A DNA stretch of 64,000 nt from a virus, in the IMG/VR virus record IMGVR_UViG_3300034071_000801, positions 47,405 through 111,404 of that record; one strand, written 5' to 3'. This document shows positions 14,704 to 21,741 of the stretch, in pieces. Below the pieces are notes generated by a model. The model was not told the DNA's origin. It saw nothing but the letters and a program-made list of their open reading frames with translations, and did no database searches. The translations under genes and the position numbers were made by a program. Every line of letters starts with the position of its first letter. Within the stretch, counting starts at the first letter, position 1.

Positions 14704-14910
14704 TTAATAGTTGTTAAGTTTTTCTTCAAGATCACATCCTACAATAACACTTGGTATCCAACCAAATATCATCATACATATTAATGTTCCAACATTTGTG
14801 TAACATTCTTTTAATGACATATCAGATAATAAATATCCAATAAGACTCATAAGAGTCCATGTAGCAATAAGCGTAGCTATTATAGCTAACATAATTTTTG
14901 TTGATTTCAT
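14704..14910 (-). CDS. Small two-helix membrane protein, 68 aa
   Basis: Two hydrophobic helices (IMLAIIATLIATWTLMSLIGYLL and VGTLICMMIFGWIPSVIVG). The start has a TCCTTAATAA element (14919-14928) 8 nt upstream. No family recognised. Confidence 0.65.
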   Translation of the reverse strand: MKSTKIMLAIIATLIATWTLMSLIGYLLSDMSLKECYTNVGTLICMMIFGWIPSVIVGCDLEEKLNNY

Positions 14911-14918
14911 TTTATTTG

Positions 14919-14928
14919 TTATTAAGGA
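14919..14928 (-). promoter_or_regulatory. TCCTTAATAA element
   Basis: Exact copy 8 nt upstream of the ATG at 14910. The adjacent 14911-15036 stretch has no ORF, so here the element is genuinely intergenic. Confidence 0.45.
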
Positions 14929-15036
14929 GTTTGTATTGTAAAATCATTTGTAGTTATTCATAGCGAAAATGACCCCTCATTTGTTGTTTGAAGGTATATA
15001 TGTACTACATCCTACTGTTCTAGGACTGTAAATGAT

Positions 15037-15249
15037 TTAGAATTTCCAATGTTCTTCAAAATCTGGTGTATAACCAGTCTTATCTACTAATGGTCTAGAC
15101 TTATCTATTAACCATCTCACTTTATATCTACCAAGCTTATCTTGTTTGATTGTCTGTAAACATCTATCACCAAGAACAGCTTTAAAGCCTTCAGCACTCT
15201 TTAGACTGTTGAAGACTCGTGTAGCATATCTTTGTTCTTTATTCTTCAT
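15037..15249 (-). CDS. Hypothetical basic protein, 70 aa
   Basis: Basic protein (MKNKEQRYATRVFNSLKSAEGFKAVLGD). Its start overlaps the 3' end of the acidic upstream gene by 11 nt. No family recognised; the downstream 126 nt hold only a TCCTA/TAGGA hairpin. Confidence 0.65.
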   Translation of the reverse strand: MKNKEQRYATRVFNSLKSAEGFKAVLGDRCLQTIKQDKLGRYKVRWLIDKSRPLVDKTGYTPDFEEHWKF

Positions 15250-15706
15250 AATATAATGGTGACATATCTAGTTTAAATATTCTTCTCTGCCATATTATTC
15301 TAAATGCTTCTATTTCATCAGATGTAAACCACATACTGTCTGTATGTAATACATTTTTACCAATCCACCAAGAGAAATGATAATGCTTGTTATACATATC
15401 ACTAATTTCTTCGTGTTTATACATAGCAAGTTCACTATGATAATCTTCTAATGGATCATAATAGAACTCATCATCATTATCACTATCATCATAATAATCA
15501 TCATCGTAATCATTATATTCAACTATTATTGGACTATATTGATCAAAGACTTCTTCTTCTAATATATAATAATGATCTATACCATCATAGTTTATAAGAT
15601 CATCTAAATATCTATCTGCATCTTCTCTATGAAGAAACATCTTTCTATTGTGTGGAGCATAATAGTCATCATTATAATGCTTCCAATGTGCTGTAAATAT
15701 ATTCAT
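15239..15706 (-). CDS. Hypothetical acidic protein, 155 aa
   Basis: Start chosen at ATG 15706 (MNIFTAHWKHYNDDYY), directly preceded by an exact TCCTTAATAA element. A longer frame would need a TTG start. The middle is extremely Asp/Tyr-rich (NDYDDDYYDDSDNDDEFYYD), typical of DNA-mimic or anti-restriction proteins, although no family match can be claimed. Confidence 0.7.
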   Translation of the reverse strand: MNIFTAHWKHYNDDYYAPHNRKMFLHREDADRYLDDLINYDGIDHYYILEEEVFDQYSPIIVEYNDYDDDYYDDSDNDDEFYYDPLEDYHSELAMYKHEEISDMYNKHYHFSWWIGKNVLHTDSMWFTSDEIEAFRIIWQRRIFKLDMSPLYYEE

Positions 15707-15707
15707 A

Positions 15708-15717
15708 TTATTAAGGA
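15708..15717 (-). promoter_or_regulatory. TCCTTAATAA element
   Basis: Exact copy one base upstream of the ATG at 15706. It supports this start over the upstream TTG. Confidence 0.4.
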
Positions 15718-15806
15718 GTTTTAAAATTATATAAACAATCAATTATAGCAAACTTCCTATTGCTCTTCTATTATTGTACCACAGTATTGGTAATTGATTG
15801 TTATTT

Positions 15807-15828
15807 AAAAAGGCCCGTAGAAGAGCCT
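15807..15828 (-). terminator. Terminator after the 43-aa gene
   Basis: Minus strand AGGCTC, a short loop, then GGGCCT followed by TTTTT. It sits 8 nt beyond the stop of the small gene at 15836, so it is a good Rho-independent terminator. Confidence 0.65.
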
Positions 15829-15835
15829 ATAATTA

Positions 15836-15967
15836 TTATTCTATATAAGAAGAAAGTTTATCTCTAAGTAATAACATATCTTCTGATTCATTACCTGATT
15901 CAAACATATATACTCTTATTGTATATAATAACTCTTGTATCTCTTCCTTGGTTAGTTCTACTACCAT
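15836..15967 (-). CDS. Small acidic protein, 43 aa
   Basis: Read directly: ATG 15965-15967, TAA 15836-15838. Begins MVVELTKEEIQELLYTIRVY and ends MLLLRDKLSSYIE. The arrangement of two short helices resembles small phage proteins of unknown function. Followed by a clear terminator, which supports it as a real gene. Confidence 0.6.
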   Translation of the reverse strand: MVVELTKEEIQELLYTIRVYMFESGNESEDMLLLRDKLSSYIE

Positions 15968-16063
15968 AATGCTATATTTATTGGTTATGTTCGTTGATTA
16001 TTATGTTTATTATTTATGCTCTATTATTGTGTCTATGTCTCCACTGCTATGTTTTTATTGTCA

Positions 16064-16214
16064 CATAAAACTTTTTACGAGGGAGAAATAAACTTTTTAC
16101 TCCTATATATATAGGTGTAGTCTATTTCTTTAGGTTTCCCACCCAAATGTTCTATGAACCCACCCTTATATATATAATGTATAAACTTTTTACTACGGAG
16201 AAATAAACTTTTAA
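16064..16214. repeat. Imperfect direct repeat pair with AAACTTTTTAC cores
   Basis: A ~35-nt unit occurs at 16064-16099 and again at 16181-16214. Each is AAACTTTTTAC, 3-4 nt, GGAGAAATAAACTTTT. Between them lie two TATATATA stretches. No gene fits the 15968-16258 interval. The repeats could be binding sites for a replication or transcription factor. Confidence 0.5.
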
Positions 16215-16222
16215 TATAATAA

Positions 16223-16244
16223 CAAGCCCAAATTAATGGGCTTG
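16223..16244 (-). terminator. Terminator after the 171-aa gene
   Basis: CAAGCCCA-AATTAA-TGGGCTTG, a perfect 8-bp stem, followed on the minus strand by TTATTATATT. It lies 15 nt beyond the gene's stop codon. Confidence 0.7.
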
Positions 16245-16258
16245 CTATTGCATTGCTA

Positions 16259-16774
16259 TTAAACAGCAATGAGGTCTTCGAAATTGATTGCTCTTTTAGC
16301 AACTTCTTTCTTAAGCATATCGTCTGTGATATTAGTTCTTGTGCTTGACATGTCTGTTGCACCTGTGAAACCAATAGAATAAAGAACCAATTGTTTTTCC
16401 TCTCCTGTTTCTTCGTCTATTACCATGTAAGGCTGACCAAAGTTTGCGTCATTCTCGTCTGTAATAGTTTGAGGAAGTTCAAGGATTGGTAATGTAGCAA
16501 CATTCTCCAATCTTTCTTTCAACTCGCTTGCTGAAGATGATTCACGCAACCAATCTCCTACAGGTTTAGAACAATTAACGTATTCATAATCTCCTGCTTT
16601 ATTAACAAGTTTGATAGAAACTTTCTTTAACACTTTAACACCATTAACAATGGTGCCTTTGAAATTCTTTTCGCTTGCTAATTCGTGGTAACCGTCTTTA
16701 CCTACAAATTCTGCAACTGTACCAATAGTTGCCAATGTGCTTACTCTTTCTGAAGCTTTTTTAAATTTTAACAT
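16259..16774 (-). CDS. Conserved-looking protein of unknown function, 171 aa
   Basis: Soluble alpha/beta protein starting MLKFKKASERVSTLATIGTV. It has a basic/beta N-terminal half (GTIVNGVKVLKKVSIKLVNKAGDYEYVNCS) and an acidic C-terminal half. Codon use is more C/G-rich than its neighbours (GTTCTT, TCGAAG), as in strongly expressed genes such as the capsid gene, and it has its own upstream region and terminator. A single-stranded-DNA-binding or other abundant early protein is possible; I do not recognise the family. Confidence 0.75.
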   Translation of the reverse strand: MLKFKKASERVSTLATIGTVAEFVGKDGYHELASEKNFKGTIVNGVKVLKKVSIKLVNKAGDYEYVNCSKPVGDWLRESSSASELKERLENVATLPILELPQTITDENDANFGQPYMVIDEETGEEKQLVLYSIGFTGATDMSSTRTNITDDMLKKEVAKRAINFEDLIAV

Positions 16775-16817
16775 GATTTCTGTATTTTAATTATTAATTT
16801 ATAATGAGTTATTTACT

Positions 16818-16880
16818 CCGAATGTAAAAAGGGTTTTGGGATGGAATCCCAAATAGGGTATTGATGGAATCAATAACGTC
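16818..16880 (-). promoter_or_regulatory. Promoter-like region with twin triloop hairpins
   Basis: Two perfect inverted repeats share the same GGA spacer: TTTGGGAT-GGA-ATCCCAAA (16835-16853) and TATTGAT-GGA-ATCAATA (16859-16875). On the minus strand TACATTCG, one mismatch from TAnnTTTG, lies just downstream, with TTTG 23 nt before it. The region could be an operator-controlled promoter for the 171-aa gene or an attenuator. Confidence 0.45.
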
Positions 16881-16882
16881 TG

Positions 16883-17110
16883 TTACAACGCTATTAATTC
16901 CATAAGATTATTATTATAAGTTTGAAAGGTTATTAAGCCTGATTCAAACACCACGATTCCTGTAACCATTTGTCTATTGTTATTAACAACAGCTCTGAAT
17001 GGTAATTCAGGAATCTCCAATCCTAATGGATGTGAGTATTCAACACCATTGATGTCAAACAATCTGTTTGCGTGATTAGGATCACGATCATAAATCTCAA
17101 CTATCTTCAT
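16883..17110 (-). CDS. Hypothetical protein, 75 aa
   Basis: Begins MKIVEIYDRDPNHANRLFDING; beta-rich, with VVFESGLITFQTYNN near the C-terminus. First minus-strand gene left of the divergent region, so it is probably expressed early. No family recognised. Confidence 0.7.
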   Translation of the reverse strand: MKIVEIYDRDPNHANRLFDINGVEYSHPLGLEIPELPFRAVVNNNRQMVTGIVVFESGLITFQTYNNNLMELIAL

Positions 17111-17614
17111 AGTGATAAGTATTAAAGATTAATAATAATAATAATTCTTTTTGATTAGATTACATTCTACTTTAGAACATTGCTGTTCACAGGAATCTGA
17201 TACCTGCTAATCAAAAAGAATAAAGATAAGAATGACTGACTACCATTCTGTGTACCGTTGAGCAGGTTGAAGCTATCTGTGTTTTTCTTCAGCAGACAAA
17301 GGTTGCATTTTGGATTGCAACTACCATTGAGTATCAATGGGGGAATACCCCAACCACTCAATTTGTAATGGGGGTTTTGATTTGGAGTGGTCAACACCAG
17401 CACACACATGGGGGGTATTCATATTTTGAAAAAAAAATTTAAAAAAAATTTGGTGGCTAAGCAAAATATGTTATACCTTTGGGGTGGTGGTTGGGCGAGG
17501 TTATCTAGTACAGCTATATAGAAAAACTTCATAATATAGCATTGCAAAATAAAAAAGTATACATTGTATGTGTTTATTGTATATCTTTGTCATATGATTA
17601 GATAAAACTACATT
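17111..17614. other. Divergent intergenic region, hairpin-rich; possible origin or regulatory RNA
   Basis: About 500 nt separating the leftward and rightward gene sets. It holds a perfect 15-bp inverted repeat ATTCTTTTTGATTAG/CTAATCAAAAAGAAT (17144-17158, 17207-17221). Hairpins GTTGCA/TGCAAC (17302-17321), CCATTGA-GTA-TCAATGG (17324-17340), GGGG-AATA-CCCC and ACCACTC/GAGTGGT (17353-17391) follow, then A/T tracts near 17430-17450. I see no convincing gene. Position fits a control region or replication origin. Confidence 0.5.
17582..17589 (+). promoter_or_regulatory. Bacteroidota-type -7 element of the late region
   Basis: TATCTTTG matches TAnnTTTG, 26 nt upstream of the first rightward gene. 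No clear TTTG lies 19-21 nt further upstream, so it may need an activator. The leader AACTACATTATG resembles those before the genes at 24471 and 27653. Confidence 0.45.
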
Positions 17615-18013
17615 ATGAAACCAATGATTATACAAAAACTGAAGAAGAATGTTTCTACAGACATTCAATTAGCTGAGAAGTATTATAGTATACTATCAGC
17701 TATTAACAATCTTCATCTAACAGAAAGAGAAATTCAATTGATATCTTTTACAGCTATTAAAGGGAACATTACATATGCTAATGTAAGAGAAGAATTCTGC
17801 AGAACATATAATAGTACATCTCCTTCTATCAACAACATCATCTCCAAGTTAAAGCGATTAGGTATATTTATTAAGGAGAATGGAAAGGTGAAGGTGAATC
17901 CAATCATTGTTATAGATTTCAACAAGGATTTAACATTAGAAATAAAACTAGTACATGAAGAAGCCAATATCAATGTCAGTGAAGGAGTGGATCATCAAGA
18001 GGATGGCAATTAA
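17615..18013 (+). CDS. Winged-helix DNA-binding protein, crAss-like late-region leader
   Basis: 132 aa. LTEREIQLISFTAIKGNITYANVREEF followed by SINNIISKLKRLGIFIKENGKVKV is a winged helix-turn-helix at residues ~35-90. The C-terminal tail is acidic. It is the first gene of the rightward block and overlaps the IHF-like gene. In crAss-like phages a wHTH gene of this kind commonly accompanies the IHF-type genes. Probably a transcription regulator of the late region or a packaging-site binder. Confidence 0.8.
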   Translation: MKPMIIQKLKKNVSTDIQLAEKYYSILSAINNLHLTEREIQLISFTAIKGNITYANVREEFCRTYNSTSPSINNIISKLKRLGIFIKENGKVKVNPIIVIDFNKDLTLEIKLVHEEANINVSEGVDHQEDGN

Positions 18014-18317
18014 CATGGTTATATCAGAGAAGATAATTGATCAAGTCATAAATCATCAGTTTGATTCTGCCAATGATGCTCTTAACACAAATGAAAGTGT
18101 AGAGATTTCTGGATTTGGGAAGTTCTTCTTTAATGCAAAAAAAGCCAATACACATTATAATAAGTTGCTACAGATAAGACAAGCTTATGAGAATACATTA
18201 GCTGATCAATCTATTACAGATAAGAAAAGACATTCTACAGAATTAAGAATGATAACAGTGTTAAATGATATCAAAATATTAAAACCAAAAATCAATGAGC
18301 CTAAGTCAGATATATGA
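17955..18317 (+). CDS. IHF/HU-like DNA-architectural protein
   Basis: 120 aa. The N-terminus MKKPISMSVKEWIIKRMAINM precedes an HU/IHF-type core: EKIIDQVINHQFDSANDAL, then VEISGFGKFFF (the SGFGxF strand signature). A helical C-terminal extension follows. Such IHF-like proteins are a recurring gene in crAss-like phages next to the structural module. It would bend DNA for packaging or transcription. It overlaps the upstream gene by 59 nt; the start is kept because the KPISMSV segment is typical of the family as I recall it. Confidence 0.85.
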   Translation: MKKPISMSVKEWIIKRMAINMVISEKIIDQVINHQFDSANDALNTNESVEISGFGKFFFNAKKANTHYNKLLQIRQAYENTLADQSITDKKRHSTELRMITVLNDIKILKPKINEPKSDI

Positions 18318-18567
18318 AGGATGGAAGAATCATCTTCTTCCTGAAGAGAGAACAAAAGCTTTTATAGAACATGTTAGCAATGAAAGACTTGCTATATGCG
18401 AAGCATGTGAAGAACATTCTTCTAAACATAAGCATATGAGAATAGATGTACATTGTCATAATTGTGGATGTACATTATCAGCAAAAACTAAATGTTTAAC
18501 TTGTGAATGTCCATTGAAGAAATGGATGGCTACAGAAATACCAACAGAAGATGTTAAGACTACGTAA
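18295..18567 (+). CDS. Zinc-ribbon protein, 90 aa
   Basis: Three Cys clusters (CEAC, CHNCGC, CLTCEC) around residues 35-73 make a double-cysteine zinc ribbon of the type common in tailed phages near terminase genes (DUF6171-like as I recall). It overlaps both neighbours by a few codons. Nucleic-acid or protein binding is likely; exact role unknown. Confidence 0.75.
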   Translation: MSLSQIYEGWKNHLLPEERTKAFIEHVSNERLAICEACEEHSSKHKHMRIDVHCHNCGCTLSAKTKCLTCECPLKKWMATEIPTEDVKTT

Positions 18568-18841
18568 AATACCATTGCAGCCCCTTATTGAAATCTTACA
18601 AGATCTTTATGATAGTGGAGCAGATTTTATTGATTTGTCAGGAGAGCAGAGTGATGAAGGTGATGCACCAAAAGACACTATACAGATTACAATCAAACCT
18701 GAATATATGCTACATGATGAAAGGGATGATAACGATGATGATGAAGAAGACCAGAATATAGAAATAGATTATTCTGATGATGATGTTCCAAGCACTATCA
18801 GAAAGAGTCTTTCTGAAGATGATATAAATGATCTTATATAA
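18551..18841 (+). CDS. Acidic hypothetical protein, 96 aa
   Basis: N-terminal helix (LRKIPLQPLIEILQDLYDSGADFIDL), then strongly acidic (HDERDDNDDDEEDQNIEIDYSDDD). Overlaps the zinc-ribbon gene upstream, and its stop overlaps the next ATG. Conserved position before terminase suggests a packaging or assembly accessory; not recognised. Confidence 0.7.
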   Translation: MLRLRKIPLQPLIEILQDLYDSGADFIDLSGEQSDEGDAPKDTIQITIKPEYMLHDERDDNDDDEEDQNIEIDYSDDDVPSTIRKSLSEDDINDLI

Positions 18842-19107
18842 TGGCAGCAATAAACTACTATAATCAAATCATTCAGACATTAAAACGTTTGAGAAAATCC
18901 CATACTACATACAATATGGGAAGACATATTTCTACAGCTATTGATGGCAGTGAATTATGGGGAGTGTCTGATAAAGAATTGTTTCTTTCTTTACAGAGAT
19001 ATGAGACAAGCCTTGATATGGATGTTGATCATAATGAAGAAGAAATAGAAGCCATTATAAAAGATGGCATGAATTTGGAGAGATTATTTGAAGAGGAGGA
19101 AGACTAA
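18841..19107 (+). CDS. Hypothetical protein, 88 aa
   Basis: Helical protein starting MAAINYYNQIIQTLKRLRKSH, acidic at the C-terminus. Start overlaps the preceding stop. Part of the pre-terminase cluster; no family recognised. Confidence 0.7.
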   Translation: MAAINYYNQIIQTLKRLRKSHTTYNMGRHISTAIDGSELWGVSDKELFLSLQRYETSLDMDVDHNEEEIEAIIKDGMNLERLFEEEED

Positions 19108-19117
19108 AACATACACA

Positions 19118-19450
19118 ATGGCAATAAAGAAAACTACATATATAAATACAGAACTTGATTGGGCTGAAGAACAATTATCAAGCTGGAAACAATACGTTGA
19201 TTTAAATCCTTTACATACATTAGAGGATAGAATCAAATGGAAAGAAACAAAAGCTGGTGGTGCTATGCCTATGGTGATTGCATCTATTGAAGCACAAGGG
19301 AAGTTTGTACAAGAGACAATGAAAAACTATCTAGCTTTATTAGAACAAGTTGAGAAGCTACGTGAAAAAGAAGAAGCAAAGGTGGTGCCTGTAAGAGGTG
19401 GTGTTGAGCTTGGTAGTATGGCAGAAGATTTCTTAAAGGGTAGAAGATAA
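19118..19450 (+). CDS. Candidate terminase small subunit
   Basis: 110 aa from ATG 19118 (MAIKKTTYIN), chosen because it lies beyond the upstream stop and has an A-rich leader; an earlier in-frame ATG sits inside the upstream gene. Highly helical, with a coiled-coil region (QGKFVQETMKNYLALLEQVEKLREKEEAK). Its stop overlaps the TerL start. TerS assignment rests on position, size and helicity only. Confidence 0.55.
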   Translation: MAIKKTTYINTELDWAEEQLSSWKQYVDLNPLHTLEDRIKWKETKAGGAMPMVIASIEAQGKFVQETMKNYLALLEQVEKLREKEEAKVVPVRGGVELGSMAEDFLKGRR

Positions 19451-21480
19451 TGATGATCGATGGCTTACAGAGTATTGAATACGGAGATTGGTTTATCAAT
19501 CAAAAGAGAGTTCCATCAAAGGATTCAGAAGAGTATAAAGCATTTTATGCTTTTCATAAACAACTATGTATTGATGGCTGTACAATGGGAGGAGTATATA
19601 TTAACCCTTTTCTATATTGGCATTTAAACTTCTGGAATACAGAGGTGGATATTATAGATGAGCGTGGAAGGATTAATCAGAAATATGCTAATCCATATCT
19701 ACGTGATAATGAGTGGATTATAACAAATGAAATAGATAGAGCACACAACGAAAAGAAAGGCCTAGTAATATTAGGCATTCGTCGTTTAGCTAAGTCAGTA
19801 ATTGAGAGTTCCTACATAGGTCATGGGGCAACATTCGATGAGAATTCCCAGAACATTATAGCAGGATTGAATGCTCCCGATATAAAGCTTATCACAGATA
19901 AGATTGACAAAGGATTAAACTTCCTACCTGAAGCCTGGAGATGGCAGAGAGTAGAAGACAACTGGAAAAACCAAGTTACATTAGGGATCAAGACAAAAGC
20001 AGGAGAGCGAATCCCCTTTTCTCAGATCCTTATTCGTAACTTAGATGGTGGTAATAATGAAGAGGCTATTGCAGGTACAAAACCTAGAAGGCTTATTATT
20101 GATGAGATAGGTAAGGGTAATTTCCTCAGAGGATTACAAGCTGCTACACCAGGTTTTACTACACCATTTGGTTGGGGATGTTCGCCTATACTTACAGGTA
20201 CAGGTGGAGATATGCAAAACTTTATGGATGCAAAAAGCTTAATGTTTGATGTAGCCAATTTCAACTTCCTAGAATATAATAGTGCAAAGGATGATCAAAG
20301 AATCCATGGACTATTCATTTCTCATAAGTATAGAATGGAAGCTAAAGAAGATTCTACATTAGGAGCCTATCTTGAACAACCAGCAGAATCAGAATTACAT
20401 AATGTAAAGATGCTAGTTTCTAATGAAGAGAAAGCAGATAAGATTACAAATGATAACCTTGACAGATTAAAGAAAGCTGGTGATAGACTAGCTTATTTAA
20501 AAGAGAAGATGTATTACCCACAAGAAGTGGATGATATATTCTTAAATGAGGATACGAACATATTTGATATTGAAGCATCTAAACGTCAGAAAGCCAGACT
20601 ATTAGCACAAGAAAGAACAGGAACTCCTGTTGTTTTATATGATGATGGTGATGGTGTAAAACATGAGTTTACAGATAAGGTGCCTATATCAAACTTCCCA
20701 CTTAAGAATAGTGATAACAAAGAAGCTCCTGTAGTAATATATGAGTTTCCTGTTGATAGTCCTCCATATGGATTATATGTTGCAGGGATTGACCCTTATA
20801 GACAAGGAAAATCTGCATACTCAAGCTCATTAGGATCTGTATACATATACAAACGTATGCATGCTATATCAGGAGAGAAGTATCAAGATATGTTTGTAGC
20901 TAGTTATTGTGCTAGGCCAGAGAAGAAAGAAACATGGGAAGAACAAGCTAGGTACTTAATCAAGTATTATAATGCTAGAGCTCTATGTGAGAATGATGAA
21001 ATATCTTTTATTGACTACATGATAGCCAAAGGAGATGCTCACTATCTAGAGAGACAACCAGATTGGTTAAAGGAAATAGTTCCAAACACCACTGTTAGAA
21101 GGGATTACGGAATACACAGATCTTCTGAGAAAATACGAGACTTTCTTCATGGATGTCTTAAGAAGTATACAGAAGAAGTGATACATACAGAGAAGGATGA
21201 AGATGGAAACATTAAATCTGAGACAAAAGGTATGGCCAAGATATTTGATCCTGTTCTTCTTGAAGAGATGATCCAATATAATGAATCAGGCAACTTTGAT
21301 AGAATCATTGCAGCTGAGTTAGCAATAGCTTTAGCAATGAAACTAGATCCTATTATGGGAAAAATAGGAGGAGAGCCAGATGTAAGAATACAATCAATGT
21401 TCAAGAAGAACAAAAAGAATACTCTGTTTACAGAAAGCAGATCAATGTTTAACACACCAAAAAATAAAATGTTTAGATAA
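19450..21480 (+). CDS. Terminase large subunit (TerL)
   Basis: 676 aa packaging motor. The ATPase domain has a divergent Walker A GIRRLAKS (109-116), Walker B RRLIIDEIG (D218, E219) and a coupling region after it. The C-terminal RNase-H-like nuclease shows GLYVAGIDPYRQGKS (D448), CENDEISF and a late acidic cluster NFDRIIAAELAIALAMKLD. Translocates DNA through the portal and cuts it at the end of packaging. A second ATG lies three bases downstream (19453); either could be used. Confidence 0.92.
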   Translation: MMIDGLQSIEYGDWFINQKRVPSKDSEEYKAFYAFHKQLCIDGCTMGGVYINPFLYWHLNFWNTEVDIIDERGRINQKYANPYLRDNEWIITNEIDRAHNEKKGLVILGIRRLAKSVIESSYIGHGATFDENSQNIIAGLNAPDIKLITDKIDKGLNFLPEAWRWQRVEDNWKNQVTLGIKTKAGERIPFSQILIRNLDGGNNEEAIAGTKPRRLIIDEIGKGNFLRGLQAATPGFTTPFGWGCSPILTGTGGDMQNFMDAKSLMFDVANFNFLEYNSAKDDQRIHGLFISHKYRMEAKEDSTLGAYLEQPAESELHNVKMLVSNEEKADKITNDNLDRLKKAGDRLAYLKEKMYYPQEVDDIFLNEDTNIFDIEASKRQKARLLAQERTGTPVVLYDDGDGVKHEFTDKVPISNFPLKNSDNKEAPVVIYEFPVDSPPYGLYVAGIDPYRQGKSAYSSSLGSVYIYKRMHAISGEKYQDMFVASYCARPEKKETWEEQARYLIKYYNARALCENDEISFIDYMIAKGDAHYLERQPDWLKEIVPNTTVRRDYGIHRSSEKIRDFLHGCLKKYTEEVIHTEKDEDGNIKSETKGMAKIFDPVLLEEMIQYNESGNFDRIIAAELAIALAMKLDPIMGKIGGEPDVRIQSMFKKNKKNTLFTESRSMFNTPKNKMFR

Positions 21481-21481
21481 C

Positions 21482-21727
21482 ATGGCAACAAAAAAATATT
21501 GGAAAGAACAATATGACTCAGTCATTAAAACTCATCATAAGTATAATGCAAAAGGTTATAGTTATAGAGAATTTTCAGAGTTTACAGATAAAGATAAAAA
21601 AGGATTATTAAGTTATTACACTACACAAAGTTTATTATCTTCAATAGAAGATGATGAAATGTTTAAAGTGGATTTACATATAATACCTTGTCCAGATTCT
21701 GAGTTATGTAATTTTTTACAATCATAA
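21482..21727 (+). CDS. Hypothetical protein between TerL and portal, 81 aa
   Basis: Lys/Tyr-rich start (MATKKYWKEQYDSVIKTHHKYNAKGYSYREF), acidic end. Located one base after the TerL stop. Possibly a packaging or head-completion accessory; no family recognised. Confidence 0.65.
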   Translation: MATKKYWKEQYDSVIKTHHKYNAKGYSYREFSEFTDKDKKGLLSYYTTQSLLSSIEDDEMFKVDLHIIPCPDSELCNFLQS

Positions 21728-21741
21728 TTAAATAAAATATA

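Noticed and set aside
16075-16374. 99-aa minus-strand frame
   Set aside because: Runs through the direct repeats, terminator and the 3' end of the 171-aa gene in another frame; no initiation signal.
17167-17409. 80-aa minus-strand open frame in the divergent region
   Set aside because: It lies wholly within the hairpin-rich intergenic region, has unlike codon use and composition (Asn/Pro/Cys-rich), and no A-rich leader. More likely non-coding.
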